Assembly: GCA_964633355.1 (NCBI GenBank)
Contig: CAZWGO010000019.1
Coordinates: 1-39,506, forward strand
Direction: 5' to 3'
Length of the DNA stretch: 39,506 nt
DNA from: Micavibrio_B sp964633355
Lineage (GTDB): Bacteria > Pseudomonadota > Alphaproteobacteria > Micavibrionales > Micavibrionaceae
Shown here in pieces: positions 8,196-16,184 of the stretch. A model generated the notes under the pieces. That model searched no databases. It saw nothing but the letters and a program-made list of their open reading frames with translations, and was not told the DNA's origin. The position numbers and the translations under genes were made by a program. Every line of letters starts with the position of its first letter. The first letter of the stretch is position 1.

Positions 8196-9005
8196 ATGAA
8201 AACCGTCGTTATTGGCAAATCCAGTTTCCTTGCCCAATCGCTTAGAAATAGCGCCCCTGAATTTGAATATTTTTCCCATCAGGAAGCATTGGCCGACACC
8301 AGTTGGATTAGAAATGCGGAGACGGTTTTAAATTTTTCTTTTTCTCCAGTCTTGCGCTCCTCTGAATATGCTGAGAGCGAAGATATCGATAGCCGTTTGG
8401 CGGAGCTCATTAAATCATCTTCCGCACATTATATCATGATGAGTACGCGCATGGTATACGGTCAAAAAAATGAGCTTGCTATATGGCGAGAAGATAGTCC
8501 TGCGAATCCCGCTAACGCCTATGCGCACTCGAAATTAAAAATCGAAAACAATCTTACGCAGATACTTTCTGCTGACAGACTAACCATTCTTAGAATTGCG
8601 AATGTTTTTGGATTTGAGTATGGAAGATCAAGTTTTATAGGCCGGGCACTAACCGATCTTGCTAAAGCGGGTGTTATTACTTTCGATATGGATGCATCTG
8701 TTATTCGTGATTTTATTTCAGTCAATTATTTTTCACAAATGGTAGGATTTATAGCTAAAAATCCTTTGCCTGGATTGTACAATTTAGGCTCCGGCATTGG
8801 TATTTCTTGCGGCGAATTGGCCGCTTGGCTTATCGAAGGCTATGGTGACGGCAAATTAGTACAAGCATCAAGCGAAATTCGTGATCAGTTTATCCTTGAT
8901 ATGAATAAGACAATATCTAGCTATAGTCTTGATCTTATAAGCAAGGATAATATCAAGAAGTCTTGCGTAGAATACGGGTGGCAGCTTTGTCAGATACAAA
9001 ATTAA
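8196..9005 (+). CDS. NAD-dependent epimerase/reductase of the extended SDR family
   Basis: A 269-aa sugar-nucleotide SDR. The substrate-site STRMVYG (83-89) and YAHSK (109-113) give the S/T-Y-K catalytic set, and LRIANVFG follows as in RmlD/GalE-type enzymes. The N-terminal dinucleotide motif is degenerate (GKSSFLA instead of GxxGxxG), so cofactor binding may be altered. It lies only 2 nt after the RmlB-like gene, so it is very likely co-transcribed and may reduce or epimerise the 4-keto sugar made there. The last gene of the glycan cluster, it shares a palindromic TTAA stop with the convergent DUF983 gene. Confidence 0.75.
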   Translation: MKTVVIGKSSFLAQSLRNSAPEFEYFSHQEALADTSWIRNAETVLNFSFSPVLRSSEYAESEDIDSRLAELIKSSSAHYIMMSTRMVYGQKNELAIWREDSPANPANAYAHSKLKIENNLTQILSADRLTILRIANVFGFEYGRSSFIGRALTDLAKAGVITFDMDASVIRDFISVNYFSQMVGFIAKNPLPGLYNLGSGIGISCGELAAWLIEGYGDGKLVQASSEIRDQFILDMNKTISSYSLDLISKDNIKKSCVEYGWQLCQIQN

Positions 9006-9403
9006 TCTGCTTTTTCTCTTTTGATTTTCGCACGTTTAAATCCATGCATGCCCGTATGCCATTGAAGCGCGGTGATGGCGCCTTTAATTGGCTGTAAAAG
9101 CAAAAGAGAGAGAATAACGGTCGATGGCAGCCAGATTGCCAAATGTGTCAGGTAAGAAGGATGATATTTGAATTCGACAGATAATGCAGCCGTTACGATA
9201 ATATGACCGACAATCAAGATGACATAGTAGGCAGGTAAATCATCGGCGCGATGATGATGGAATTCTTCGCCGCAATCGCCGCAGCTATGTTTGATCTTAA
9301 GATAGGATTCAAACATTTTGCCTTCGCTGCAATTGGGGCATTTGCCTTTAAAGCCAAGCAGAAGTTTTTGAGACAGGGTGTCGGTTGAGGAGTTATCTTG
9401 CAT
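9002..9403 (-). CDS. DUF983 family membrane protein
   Basis: A 133-aa protein. An N-terminal zinc-ribbon-like pair of CxxC motifs (C22/C25 and C41/C44) precedes HHHRADDLPAYY (49-60), a conserved DUF983 block. Two transmembrane helices follow at about 58-76 and 86-106. ATG 9403 is chosen; the upstream in-frame TTG at 9451 would overlap the LLM gene by 41 nt. DUF983 members are widespread in alphaproteobacteria and have no settled function. It follows the LLM gene by 7 nt and is probably in the same transcript. Confidence 0.85.
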   Translation of the reverse strand: MQDNSSTDTLSQKLLLGFKGKCPNCSEGKMFESYLKIKHSCGDCGEEFHHHRADDLPAYYVILIVGHIIVTAALSVEFKYHPSYLTHLAIWLPSTVILSLLLLQPIKGAITALQWHTGMHGFKRAKIKREKAD

Positions 9404-9410
9404 GCCGCTA

Positions 9411-10403
9411 TTATATACCGATTTCGTTTTTGATTTCAGCCAGTATTTCAAAAGATCGTAAACGCGCGGTATGATCGTAAATAGCGCCTGTCGCCATTAT
9501 TTCATCTGGCGCTGTTTTTTTAATAAACTGAGTGAGTTGTTCCTTAACCGTTGCTTTGGAACCGACGAAGGAGCAGGAGAGAGCATGGTTGACGCCAGCC
9601 ATCTCCGCTGGACTTAAAACTTCTTCAATACTATGAATCGGTTTCGGTAATTTACCCGGATTGCCGCGCCTTAATTTGGCGAATTGCTGCTGGATGGTTG
9701 TAAAATGATATTGCGCTTCTTGATCTGTTTCAGCAGCAAAAACATTGGCAGCTAGCATAATATAGGGTTTGCTCAGTTGGCCGGAGGGCTGGAACTGGCT
9801 GCGATAGACTTGGATAGCCTGCATCAGGGCATCTGGCGCAAAATGCGAAGCAAAGGCATAAGGTAGGCCCATAGCGGCAGCAAACTGTGCGCCGAAAAGA
9901 CTGGAGCCTAAAATCCAGAGTGGTATATGCGATCCGCCGCCCGGCACGGCCTGAATAATTTGTCCTTCATAGGTATCGCCTAGATAGATTTGAAGTTCGG
10001 CAACATCTTGCGAAAAATTTTCTGCTTCCGCCGGCGATCTTCGCAATGCGCGAAGCGTGCGTTGATCTGTACCAGGCGCACGGCCAAGGCCTAAATCGAT
10101 CCGGCCTGGATAAAGTGCTTCGAGCGTACCGAATTGCTCGGCAATTACTAAAGGAGAATGATTTGGCAGCATAATACCACCCGCGCCCACACGGATCGTT
10201 TTTGTGCCGCCGGCAATGTGACCGATGACAACAGATGTAGCTGCGCTGGCAATCCCTACCATGTTATGGTGCTCGGCCAGCCAAAATCGGTTATAGCCCC
10301 ATTTTTCCGCATGCTGGGCTAGGTCAAGAGAGTTTTTTAGGGAATCTGCTGGTGTCGAGCCTTCGAAAACGGGAGCTAGATCGAGAATTGATAAAGGAAT
10401 CAT
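9411..10403 (-). CDS. LLM class flavin-dependent oxidoreductase (YhbW-like)
   Basis: A 330-aa bacterial luciferase-like TIM barrel. Typical blocks are FWLAEHHN (about 40-47), the GTKTIRVGAGGIMLPNHSPL segment (about 66-85) and the GRIDLGLGRAPGTD segment near 100-113. These match the single-component MsnO8/YhbW subgroup. It would use reduced flavin to oxidise an unidentified substrate in the cytoplasm. The start overlaps the esterase stop by ATGA, so it is translationally coupled to it. The pairing with an esterase gene is physical; no shared pathway is evident. Confidence 0.9.
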   Translation of the reverse strand: MIPLSILDLAPVFEGSTPADSLKNSLDLAQHAEKWGYNRFWLAEHHNMVGIASAATSVVIGHIAGGTKTIRVGAGGIMLPNHSPLVIAEQFGTLEALYPGRIDLGLGRAPGTDQRTLRALRRSPAEAENFSQDVAELQIYLGDTYEGQIIQAVPGGGSHIPLWILGSSLFGAQFAAAMGLPYAFASHFAPDALMQAIQVYRSQFQPSGQLSKPYIMLAANVFAAETDQEAQYHFTTIQQQFAKLRRGNPGKLPKPIHSIEEVLSPAEMAGVNHALSCSFVGSKATVKEQLTQFIKKTAPDEIMATGAIYDHTARLRSFEILAEIKNEIGI

Positions 10404-11023
10404 TTTTTCAATTGCTTCTCGATCAGTGGCAAAGTTTTCTCAACCATGATGGCTATACCTTCTTTTGTCGGATGTACGCCGTCCTGTAGATTGAGCTTGG
10501 CATTCATCGCGACGCCTTCCAGAAAAAACGGATAAAGCGGCACATCAAACTCCTTGGCTAGCTTCGGGTATAGATTGTCAAAAGATTTTCGGTATGCTGG
10601 CGGCATATTAATTGGCGCTTTCATGCCATAGAGAATCGCTGGAATTCCTTTCACTTTAAGTTTTTCAAGAATGGAGCGAAGATTGGTTTCTGTCGTGGCA
10701 GGATCGACAGCTCTCAGCATATCATTGGCACCGAGCGCAATGATGGCAAGAGAGGGCTTGGGTTCGCCCGATACAGACCATTCCAGCCGCGACAACCCGC
10801 CAGCCGATGTATCGCCTGAAACACCGGCATTATCGATTTTGACGTCCAGATCTTTTGCAATAAGGGCTTGTTGCAACTGGGTTGCATAATCTTCCCCGGT
10901 TTGGAGGCCGTAACCTGCCGTTAAACTGTCGCCAAGGGCGACAATGCGTAACGTTTCTGCAAAAGCCGCCGAATGAAGGGGAAATAAAAAGAAGAGAGTA
11001 AGAAAGATTGCTCTTATCGACAT
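10400..11023 (-). CDS. tesA: TesA-type arylesterase / SGNH lysophospholipase, secreted
   Basis: A 207-aa SGNH/GDSL hydrolase with a signal peptide ending at about residue 22 (AFA). All four blocks are present: GDSLTAGYG (31-39, nucleophile S33), the block II glycine in AGVSGD (67-71), GAND (98-101, N100) and DGVHP (181-185, D181 and H184). It should act in the periplasm on short-chain esters or lysophospholipids, as E. coli TesA does. It is divergent from ybbA-ybbP across 45 nt, the same neighbourhood as in E. coli. AAAGG lies upstream of the ATG. The substrate range is not predictable. Confidence 0.9.
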   Translation of the reverse strand: MSIRAIFLTLFFLFPLHSAAFAETLRIVALGDSLTAGYGLQTGEDYATQLQQALIAKDLDVKIDNAGVSGDTSAGGLSRLEWSVSGEPKPSLAIIALGANDMLRAVDPATTETNLRSILEKLKVKGIPAILYGMKAPINMPPAYRKSFDNLYPKLAKEFDVPLYPFFLEGVAMNAKLNLQDGVHPTKEGIAIMVEKTLPLIEKQLKK

Positions 11024-11068
11024 TTACTATACCTTTTGAATGAGTTCATATTGAATATAAGGATAATA

Positions 11069-11743
11069 ATGGAAAAATCATCCCTTCTGACCCTGCAAAG
11101 TATAAATGTAACGCTTCCGACTGATGAAAAGCCCCTGCATATCCTCAAAAACATCGATTTGAGTTTTAATAAGGGTGAAACTGCCGCCATTGTCGGGCCG
11201 TCCGGTTCGGGTAAAACGACATTGATGATGGTCTGCGCAGGGTTGCAGCAGCCAAGCTCTGGCAAGATTGACTTCGAAGGTAGAGATCTACCTATTCAAA
11301 ATGAAAATGCCCTGACGTTATGGCGACAAAATCATGTGGGCATTGTCTTCCAGAATTTCCATCTTCTGCCGACAAACTCGGCCCTAGAAAATGTCATGTT
11401 ACCGTTGGAACTGGCAGGCGAGGCGAATGTTGAAGATAAGGCAGGGACATTATTAAGAGCTGTCGGCCTCGAGCATCGCTTGCATCATTTGCCCGGGCAA
11501 TTATCCGGCGGGGAACAGCAGCGCGTGGCTTTAGCGCGGGCGATTGCACGAAAACCAGCGTTATTATTGGCAGACGAGCCGACCGGCAATCTGGATCAAG
11601 CCACCGGTCAGGTCGTAATGGATTTACTTTTCCAGCAGGCAAAAGAATTCCGCACCACGCTTATCCTGATTACTCATGACGATAAAATTGCTGCCAGATG
11701 CGATCGTATCATCAGTCTGCGCGATGGTGAGATCGTATCATGA
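11069..11743 (+). CDS. ybbA: ABC transporter ATP-binding protein YbbA (LolD-like)
   Basis: A 224-aa ATPase with Walker A GPSGSGKT (43-50), the Q-loop FQNF (Q95), signature LSGGEQQR (145-152) and Walker B LLLADEPTGNLD (165-176). The DEPTGNLD ending is diagnostic of the MacB/LolD/YbbA group, which works with FtsX-like permeases. ATG 11069 is chosen because AAGG lies six bases upstream; the in-frame TTG at 11036 has no site. It overlaps ybbP by 4 nt (ATGA), and the two should form one complex. The substrate is unknown in the family. It sits head to head with the TesA-type esterase. Confidence 0.9.
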   Translation: MEKSSLLTLQSINVTLPTDEKPLHILKNIDLSFNKGETAAIVGPSGSGKTTLMMVCAGLQQPSSGKIDFEGRDLPIQNENALTLWRQNHVGIVFQNFHLLPTNSALENVMLPLELAGEANVEDKAGTLLRAVGLEHRLHHLPGQLSGGEQQRVALARAIARKPALLLADEPTGNLDQATGQVVMDLLFQQAKEFRTTLILITHDDKIAARCDRIISLRDGEIVS

Positions 11744-14247
11744 TGAATAAAAGCTTTGTTTGGGCATGGCGGGATATGCGCGGCAATTGGCGGCACTTCC
11801 GGCTCGTTATTCTGTGTTTGTTTTTGAGCCTTATGTCGGTAACGGCAGTGCAGGTAACAGGTAACAGCGTCCTTCGCAGCATCGATGAACAAGCCAATGT
11901 CATCCTCGGCGGGGACTGGGTCCTGCGCCAGCTTTATGCGCCGGTCGGTCAGACTGAACGTGCTTGGCTAAAAGACAAAGGAGCGAAGCTTGCCGACACG
12001 ACGGAAGTGCGTGTTATGCTGATCAATCCGCAGACAAAAGATGCATCTTTAGTGGAATTAAAAGCCGTTGATGATAATTATCCGCTTTATGGCGAGATGC
12101 AGATCAATCCGGTTGAAGTTGAACTAAACACCGTTTTAAAAGACGGCATTATCATAGAGCGCTCTATTGGCGAGCGTTTAGGCGTTGATATTGGCGATGT
12201 TTTACAACTTGGCGAAGCGCAATTTAAAATTGCCGCATGGATAGAAAAAGAACCTGACCGTGCAGGCGGTGGCAGGTTTGGCCTTGCTCCTCGTGTTTTT
12301 ATCTCAAACGACAATTTAAAAGCAACCAAACTCGAACAGCCGGGCAGCATGGTTTATTATGATCTGCGTCTGCGCTGGCCGCAAAATATTGATCAAGTCG
12401 CTGTTAAAAAAGATTTTCAAGCCGCTTTTCCGGATGGGACATGGCGATTGACTGATACAGAGAGAGCCTCGCCGCAAATCCAGCGGCAGGTTAACAATCT
12501 CGTGCAGTTCCTGACTCTCATTGGCTTGTCGGCTTTGTTGATCGGCGGTATCGGCATCGCCAACGGCATGCGCGCCTATTTTCAAACAAGGCAAGTGACG
12601 ATTGCCATTTTCAAATCCATCGGTATGCCAACGGCCACAATTCGAATTATTTATATATGGCAGATTTTAGCGATAGGTATAATAGGTACAGCGCTTGGTA
12701 TAGCCGTAGGATGCGGACTGCCTGTTTTAATTGCGCCGCATTTGCAGTTTATACTGCCATTTCCGGTAACGATCCATATAACGCCGCTTGTTATTATGGT
12801 TCCTCTGTCTTTCGGGTTACTAACGACGCTAATATTTTCCCTGTGGCCTTTAGGAGAGGCGGAGCGAACATCGCCTCTGTTGCTCCTGCGTAGCATGAGC
12901 GTGCAACAACTACGCCCTCACTGGAAGATAATAATGGCGATTATTCCCCTGACGATCATCTTGAGCATCGTTGTCGTATTCTCGTCGCAGAGCCAGATAT
13001 TCTCCCTATTCTTTATCGGCGGCGCGGCGTTATGTTTCGGTATTTTCTATTTGTTCGGAATATTTATTTCGCGTTTGGCGCTTAACATGTCGCGCAAAAC
13101 TAGTTTTCCTATGCGCCTTGCTCTTCAAAATCTGGGCCGCAAGGGAAACACAACAGCGCAGACCATGGTCAGTCTTGGCATCGGTTTGACAGTGTTGGTT
13201 TCAATTGCCCTTATCGAGCGAAATTTAAGCGCAACTTTAAGTGATAATCTGCCCAAGGACGCGCCGGCGTTTTTCTTCTTGGATATTCAGCCGGATCAAA
13301 AAACAGGTTTCGAGCAGCTTGTTTCCAACTTCCCGACAGCCAGCAAATTAATCGTTATGCCGAATTTAAGAGGGCGGATTATCAGCGTAAACGGTGTTGA
13401 TGCCAAGGATGCTTTGGTTGATCAGCGCGAATCCTGGCTTTTAAGCAATGAGCGCGGTTTCACCTACACGGATGCACTACCGGCCCATAGCGAAATTTTG
13501 GCCGGTGAATGGTGGCCGAAAGACTATAAAGGTCCTCCGCTTGTTTCTGTCGTTGATGATGTCGAGCGCGGCTTTGGAGTCAAGCCGGGTGACAAGATGA
13601 CATTCTTGATACTCGGACGCGAGATCGAAGCCACGATTGCCAATGTGCGTGAAGTGAACTGGACGACATTTACCGTTAATTTTGCCATGACATTTGCCCC
13701 GGGTACGCTTGAAGGTGCGCCGCATAGCTGGTTGGCAACAGTCGTGGCCGATTCCAATCAGGAAACGGCATTGCAGCGGGCGGTCACGGCACAGTTTCCA
13801 AATATATCCATGATCCGTTTATCCGATACGATTAAAACGGTCAGCGACCTGATCGGACAGATGAATCTGGCTGTGCGTATTATGGCCTTACTCGCCTTGG
13901 CCACGGGCCTGATCGTCTTGATCGAATCACTTGTCGCCAGTCGTGCGCAGCGAAGCTATGACACGATCATCCTAAAAGTGCTCGGCGTACCGCAAAAAAT
14001 CCTCAAAAATATGATGTTGATTGAATTCGTTATTCTGAGTGCTATCGCGACATTGACAGCCTCTGCCATCGGGACGTTCGTTAGCTGGGCCGTCCTTGAT
14101 CTATGGATGGATTTGCAATGGAATTTTTATCCGTTGCTGATTGGGCAGACGATTATAATCAGTATGGCGGCGATTATTCTGACTAGTTGGCTGGTTTTAA
14201 GAAATCTTCTTCAAACGCCGGCAATTAAATATCTCAGGAATGAATAG
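11740..14247 (+). CDS. ybbP: ABC transporter permease YbbP, two FtsX domains
   Basis: An 835-aa inner-membrane permease of the size usual for YbbP. It has an N-terminal helix (about 20-40), a large periplasmic domain, and hydrophobic clusters at about 255-280, 300-330, 345-370, 395-445 and 705-830, giving the duplicated four-helix FtsX arrangement. It begins ATGATG over the ybbA stop, and either ATG is usable. Function is inferred only as transport or mechanotransmission with YbbA; E. coli YbbAP has been linked to TesA by gene order. The gene stops 2 nt before the convergent TetR stop. Confidence 0.9.
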   Translation: MMNKSFVWAWRDMRGNWRHFRLVILCLFLSLMSVTAVQVTGNSVLRSIDEQANVILGGDWVLRQLYAPVGQTERAWLKDKGAKLADTTEVRVMLINPQTKDASLVELKAVDDNYPLYGEMQINPVEVELNTVLKDGIIIERSIGERLGVDIGDVLQLGEAQFKIAAWIEKEPDRAGGGRFGLAPRVFISNDNLKATKLEQPGSMVYYDLRLRWPQNIDQVAVKKDFQAAFPDGTWRLTDTERASPQIQRQVNNLVQFLTLIGLSALLIGGIGIANGMRAYFQTRQVTIAIFKSIGMPTATIRIIYIWQILAIGIIGTALGIAVGCGLPVLIAPHLQFILPFPVTIHITPLVIMVPLSFGLLTTLIFSLWPLGEAERTSPLLLLRSMSVQQLRPHWKIIMAIIPLTIILSIVVVFSSQSQIFSLFFIGGAALCFGIFYLFGIFISRLALNMSRKTSFPMRLALQNLGRKGNTTAQTMVSLGIGLTVLVSIALIERNLSATLSDNLPKDAPAFFFLDIQPDQKTGFEQLVSNFPTASKLIVMPNLRGRIISVNGVDAKDALVDQRESWLLSNERGFTYTDALPAHSEILAGEWWPKDYKGPPLVSVVDDVERGFGVKPGDKMTFLILGREIEATIANVREVNWTTFTVNFAMTFAPGTLEGAPHSWLATVVADSNQETALQRAVTAQFPNISMIRLSDTIKTVSDLIGQMNLAVRIMALLALATGLIVLIESLVASRAQRSYDTIILKVLGVPQKILKNMMLIEFVILSAIATLTASAIGTFVSWAVLDLWMDLQWNFYPLLIGQTIIISMAAIILTSWLVLRNLLQTPAIKYLRNE

Positions 14248-14249
14248 AA

Positions 14250-14855
14250 TTATAGTCGTTTAAAAAAAAGATCGACCAATTCGCTAGCGTCATTCTTGAT
14301 CGAAACAATAGAAGGATGGCGCAGCGACTCGTTCGAAATGCCGCACATATAGCAAAAGAAAGCCGTTGCTAATAATTGAGGTGTCCGCTCTTTCGAGATC
14401 TGTCCTTTTTCCTGAGCCGACCTGAAATAACTTTCGATTTGTTTCATGCTGTCAATTTTTTTGAGGCGCTGTTCATCCAGAAAATTCGCCATCTCGCCAG
14501 AGTAGTCGCATTTAAGAGAAAAGATGCTAAGAATTCTTCTGTGGCGCTCGTCGGAATTCATCAATTGGAGCAGATGAGAACTGAAGGCAGCCAAGTCTTG
14601 CAACGGGGTGTCAGAGGTTTCGGCATTGGCCATAAAACCTTCCATAATTGACGTATGGAATTGATCGTGGATGGCAGAAAAAATATCGGCTTTATTCTTG
14701 AAATGCCAATAAACGGCGCCGCGAGTGACCCCAGCGGCTTCGGCAATCTCTTCGAGGCTGCTTTTAGAAACCCCGTGTTCATAAAAAACATCGATAGCCG
14801 CATTTATAATGGCTTCCCGTGTTTCCTGAGCCTCTTCCTTGGTTTTTCTTGCCAC
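14250..14855 (-). CDS. TetR/AcrR-family repressor of the efflux operon
   Basis: A 201-aa regulator. The N-terminal helix-turn-helix (about 33-52) contains SLEEIAEAAGVTRGAVYWHF, very close to the AcrR/TtgR/MtrR group. The C-terminal helical domain would bind inducing drugs. The start is GTG at 14855-14853, with AAGAGGTG eight bases upstream. It is divergent from the RND genes, and the intervening region holds a perfect inverted repeat overlapping both predicted promoters. It should therefore repress both itself and the pump until ligand binds. The gene ends two bases from the ybbP stop. Confidence 0.92.
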   Translation of the reverse strand: MARKTKEEAQETREAIINAAIDVFYEHGVSKSSLEEIAEAAGVTRGAVYWHFKNKADIFSAIHDQFHTSIMEGFMANAETSDTPLQDLAAFSSHLLQLMNSDERHRRILSIFSLKCDYSGEMANFLDEQRLKKIDSMKQIESYFRSAQEKGQISKERTPQLLATAFFCYMCGISNESLRHPSIVSIKNDASELVDLFFKRL

Positions 14856-14870
14856 TTAAAATTTCACCTC

Positions 14871-14899
14871 TTGACCACAAACATACATTCGCGTATGTT
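14871..14899 (+). promoter_or_regulatory. Promoter of the RND efflux operon
   Basis: TTGACC (14871-14876) and TATGTT (14894-14899) are separated by exactly 17 bp. The spacer contains the left half and part of the right half of the operator repeat, so repressor binding would block polymerase directly. Confidence 0.5.
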
Positions 14900-14902
14900 T
14901 GT
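14877..14902. promoter_or_regulatory. AcrR-type operator, perfect 10-bp inverted repeat
   Basis: ACAAACATAC (14877-14886) and its exact complement GTATGTTTGT (14893-14902) flank a 6-nt spacer ATTCGC. The half-site core CATAC resembles the known E. coli AcrR operator, which also has CATAC-type arms. It lies between the divergent repressor and pump genes and covers the -10 region of the pump promoter. It also abuts the -10 region of the repressor promoter. Confidence 0.75.
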
Positions 14903-14931
14903 ATAGTAATATAAAATCCAAAGACTGTAAA
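14903..14931 (-). promoter_or_regulatory. Promoter of the TetR/AcrR gene
   Basis: On the minus strand, TTTACA (14931-14926) and TACTAT (14908-14903) are spaced by 17 bp. The -10 box directly adjoins the operator at 14902, which would allow autorepression. Confidence 0.4.
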
Positions 14932-14977
14932 GCCTGTCTAATTGGCTTATAAATCTGGGATCATAAAGAGGTTTCAA

Positions 14978-16171
14978 ATGAGAATTAAGCTATTGGTATT
15001 ATTGCTTGCGGGCACTGCAGCAACGGGCGCGTTTTTAGGATGGGCAACATCAGGTCCGGCATCTGCCCAGCAAGAAGGTGCCGCCCCACCGCCAACAGAA
15101 GTCGTTATCGAAGTTATAGAGCCTAAAGCTGTAAACTTCTCCAAGGATTTGCCGGGCCGCACAGTGCCGTATCGGATTGCCGAAATCCGCCCGCAGGTAA
15201 ATGGCATTATTACCAAGCGCTTTTTTGAAGAGGGAAGCGATGTAAAAGAAGGTCAGCAACTTTATCAAATTGATCCGGCGGTATATCAGGCAGCCTATAA
15301 TAGCGCGCAAGCCGATTTAATGAAGGCCGAAGCCAATGCAAAATCCGTCATTGTTCGCGGTGAGCGATATAAGGAGCTGGTTAATATTGGCGGAATCAGT
15401 AAGCAGGAATATGACGACGTTGAAGCTAGCGTCGCACAGGCCAAGGCGGATATTGCCATTGCCAAGGCAAATCTTGCCAGTGCGAAAATCAATCTTGATT
15501 ATACGAAAGTTTTCTCTCCCATCTCGGGCCGTATAGGTAAATCGATTGTCACGGAAGGGGCTTTGGCGACACAAAATCAGGCGCAGCCGCTTGCAACCGT
15601 CCAGCAGCTTGATCCTATTTATGTCGATGTTACGCAATCGAGCGCGGAGCTTATGAAGCTTCGCCGTGAATTGGCGGCGACAGGAAGCGCACCATTGAAA
15701 TTACCTGTTGAGCTGTTTGTAGAAGGCGAAGCCGAGCCTTTTGCCGAGAAAGGTGAATTGCAATTTTCCGATGTCAGCGTCGACGAAACAACAGGTTCCG
15801 TTCAACTGCGCATCATATTTAAAAATACGAATAATGAATTACTTCCGGGGATGTTTGTGCGTGCGCGGGTCAGTCAGTCCCGAGACGATGCCGCCGTACT
15901 TGTTTCTCAAAAAGCGGTCAATAGAAATCCTGATGGCAGCGCCATGGTGATGCTGGTTGGTGAAGGCGATAAGGTTCAGGCGCAACCGATTAAAGCCACG
16001 GAAGCCGTTGGCGATCAATGGCTGGTCACAGAAGGTCTAAAAAAAGGTGATCGTGTCATTGTTGAGGGCACGATGAAGATTCAGCCGGGGGCCGTTGTTA
16101 AGCCTATTGAGGCGAAAAAAGAGAATGAAGCCGGGGAAGTTTCTCCGCCACAAGAAACTGCAAAAGAATAA
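14978..16171 (+). CDS. RND efflux periplasmic adaptor (membrane fusion protein), AcrA/MexA-like
   Basis: A 397-aa adaptor. A signal peptide ends at about residue 30 (ASA). There is no lipobox cysteine, unlike AcrA and MexA, so the protein should be soluble in the periplasm rather than lipid-anchored. The two lipoyl halves are visible (AEIRPQVNGIITKRF near 69-83 and YTKVFSPISGRIGKS near 160-175) around an alpha-helical hairpin. Beta-barrel and membrane-proximal domains follow. ATG 14978 has AAAGAGG seven bases upstream; an in-frame TTG at 14942 has none. It bridges the RND pump and the outer-membrane channel encoded next. Confidence 0.95.
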   Translation: MRIKLLVLLLAGTAATGAFLGWATSGPASAQQEGAAPPPTEVVIEVIEPKAVNFSKDLPGRTVPYRIAEIRPQVNGIITKRFFEEGSDVKEGQQLYQIDPAVYQAAYNSAQADLMKAEANAKSVIVRGERYKELVNIGGISKQEYDDVEASVAQAKADIAIAKANLASAKINLDYTKVFSPISGRIGKSIVTEGALATQNQAQPLATVQQLDPIYVDVTQSSAELMKLRRELAATGSAPLKLPVELFVEGEAEPFAEKGELQFSDVSVDETTGSVQLRIIFKNTNNELLPGMFVRARVSQSRDDAAVLVSQKAVNRNPDGSAMVMLVGEGDKVQAQPIKATEAVGDQWLVTEGLKKGDRVIVEGTMKIQPGAVVKPIEAKKENEAGEVSPPQETAKE

Positions 16172-16184
16172 CGGAAGAAAAATA

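Noticed and set aside
2182..9005. Glycan cluster as a defence or phage-resistance island
   Set aside because: Every gene fits nucleotide-sugar or glycolipid chemistry; no nuclease, toxin, protease or sensor domain is present.
11036..11068. Extended start (TTG 11036) for ybbA
   Set aside because: It has no ribosome-binding site and would reach into the tesA promoter region; ATG 11069 has AAGG at proper distance.
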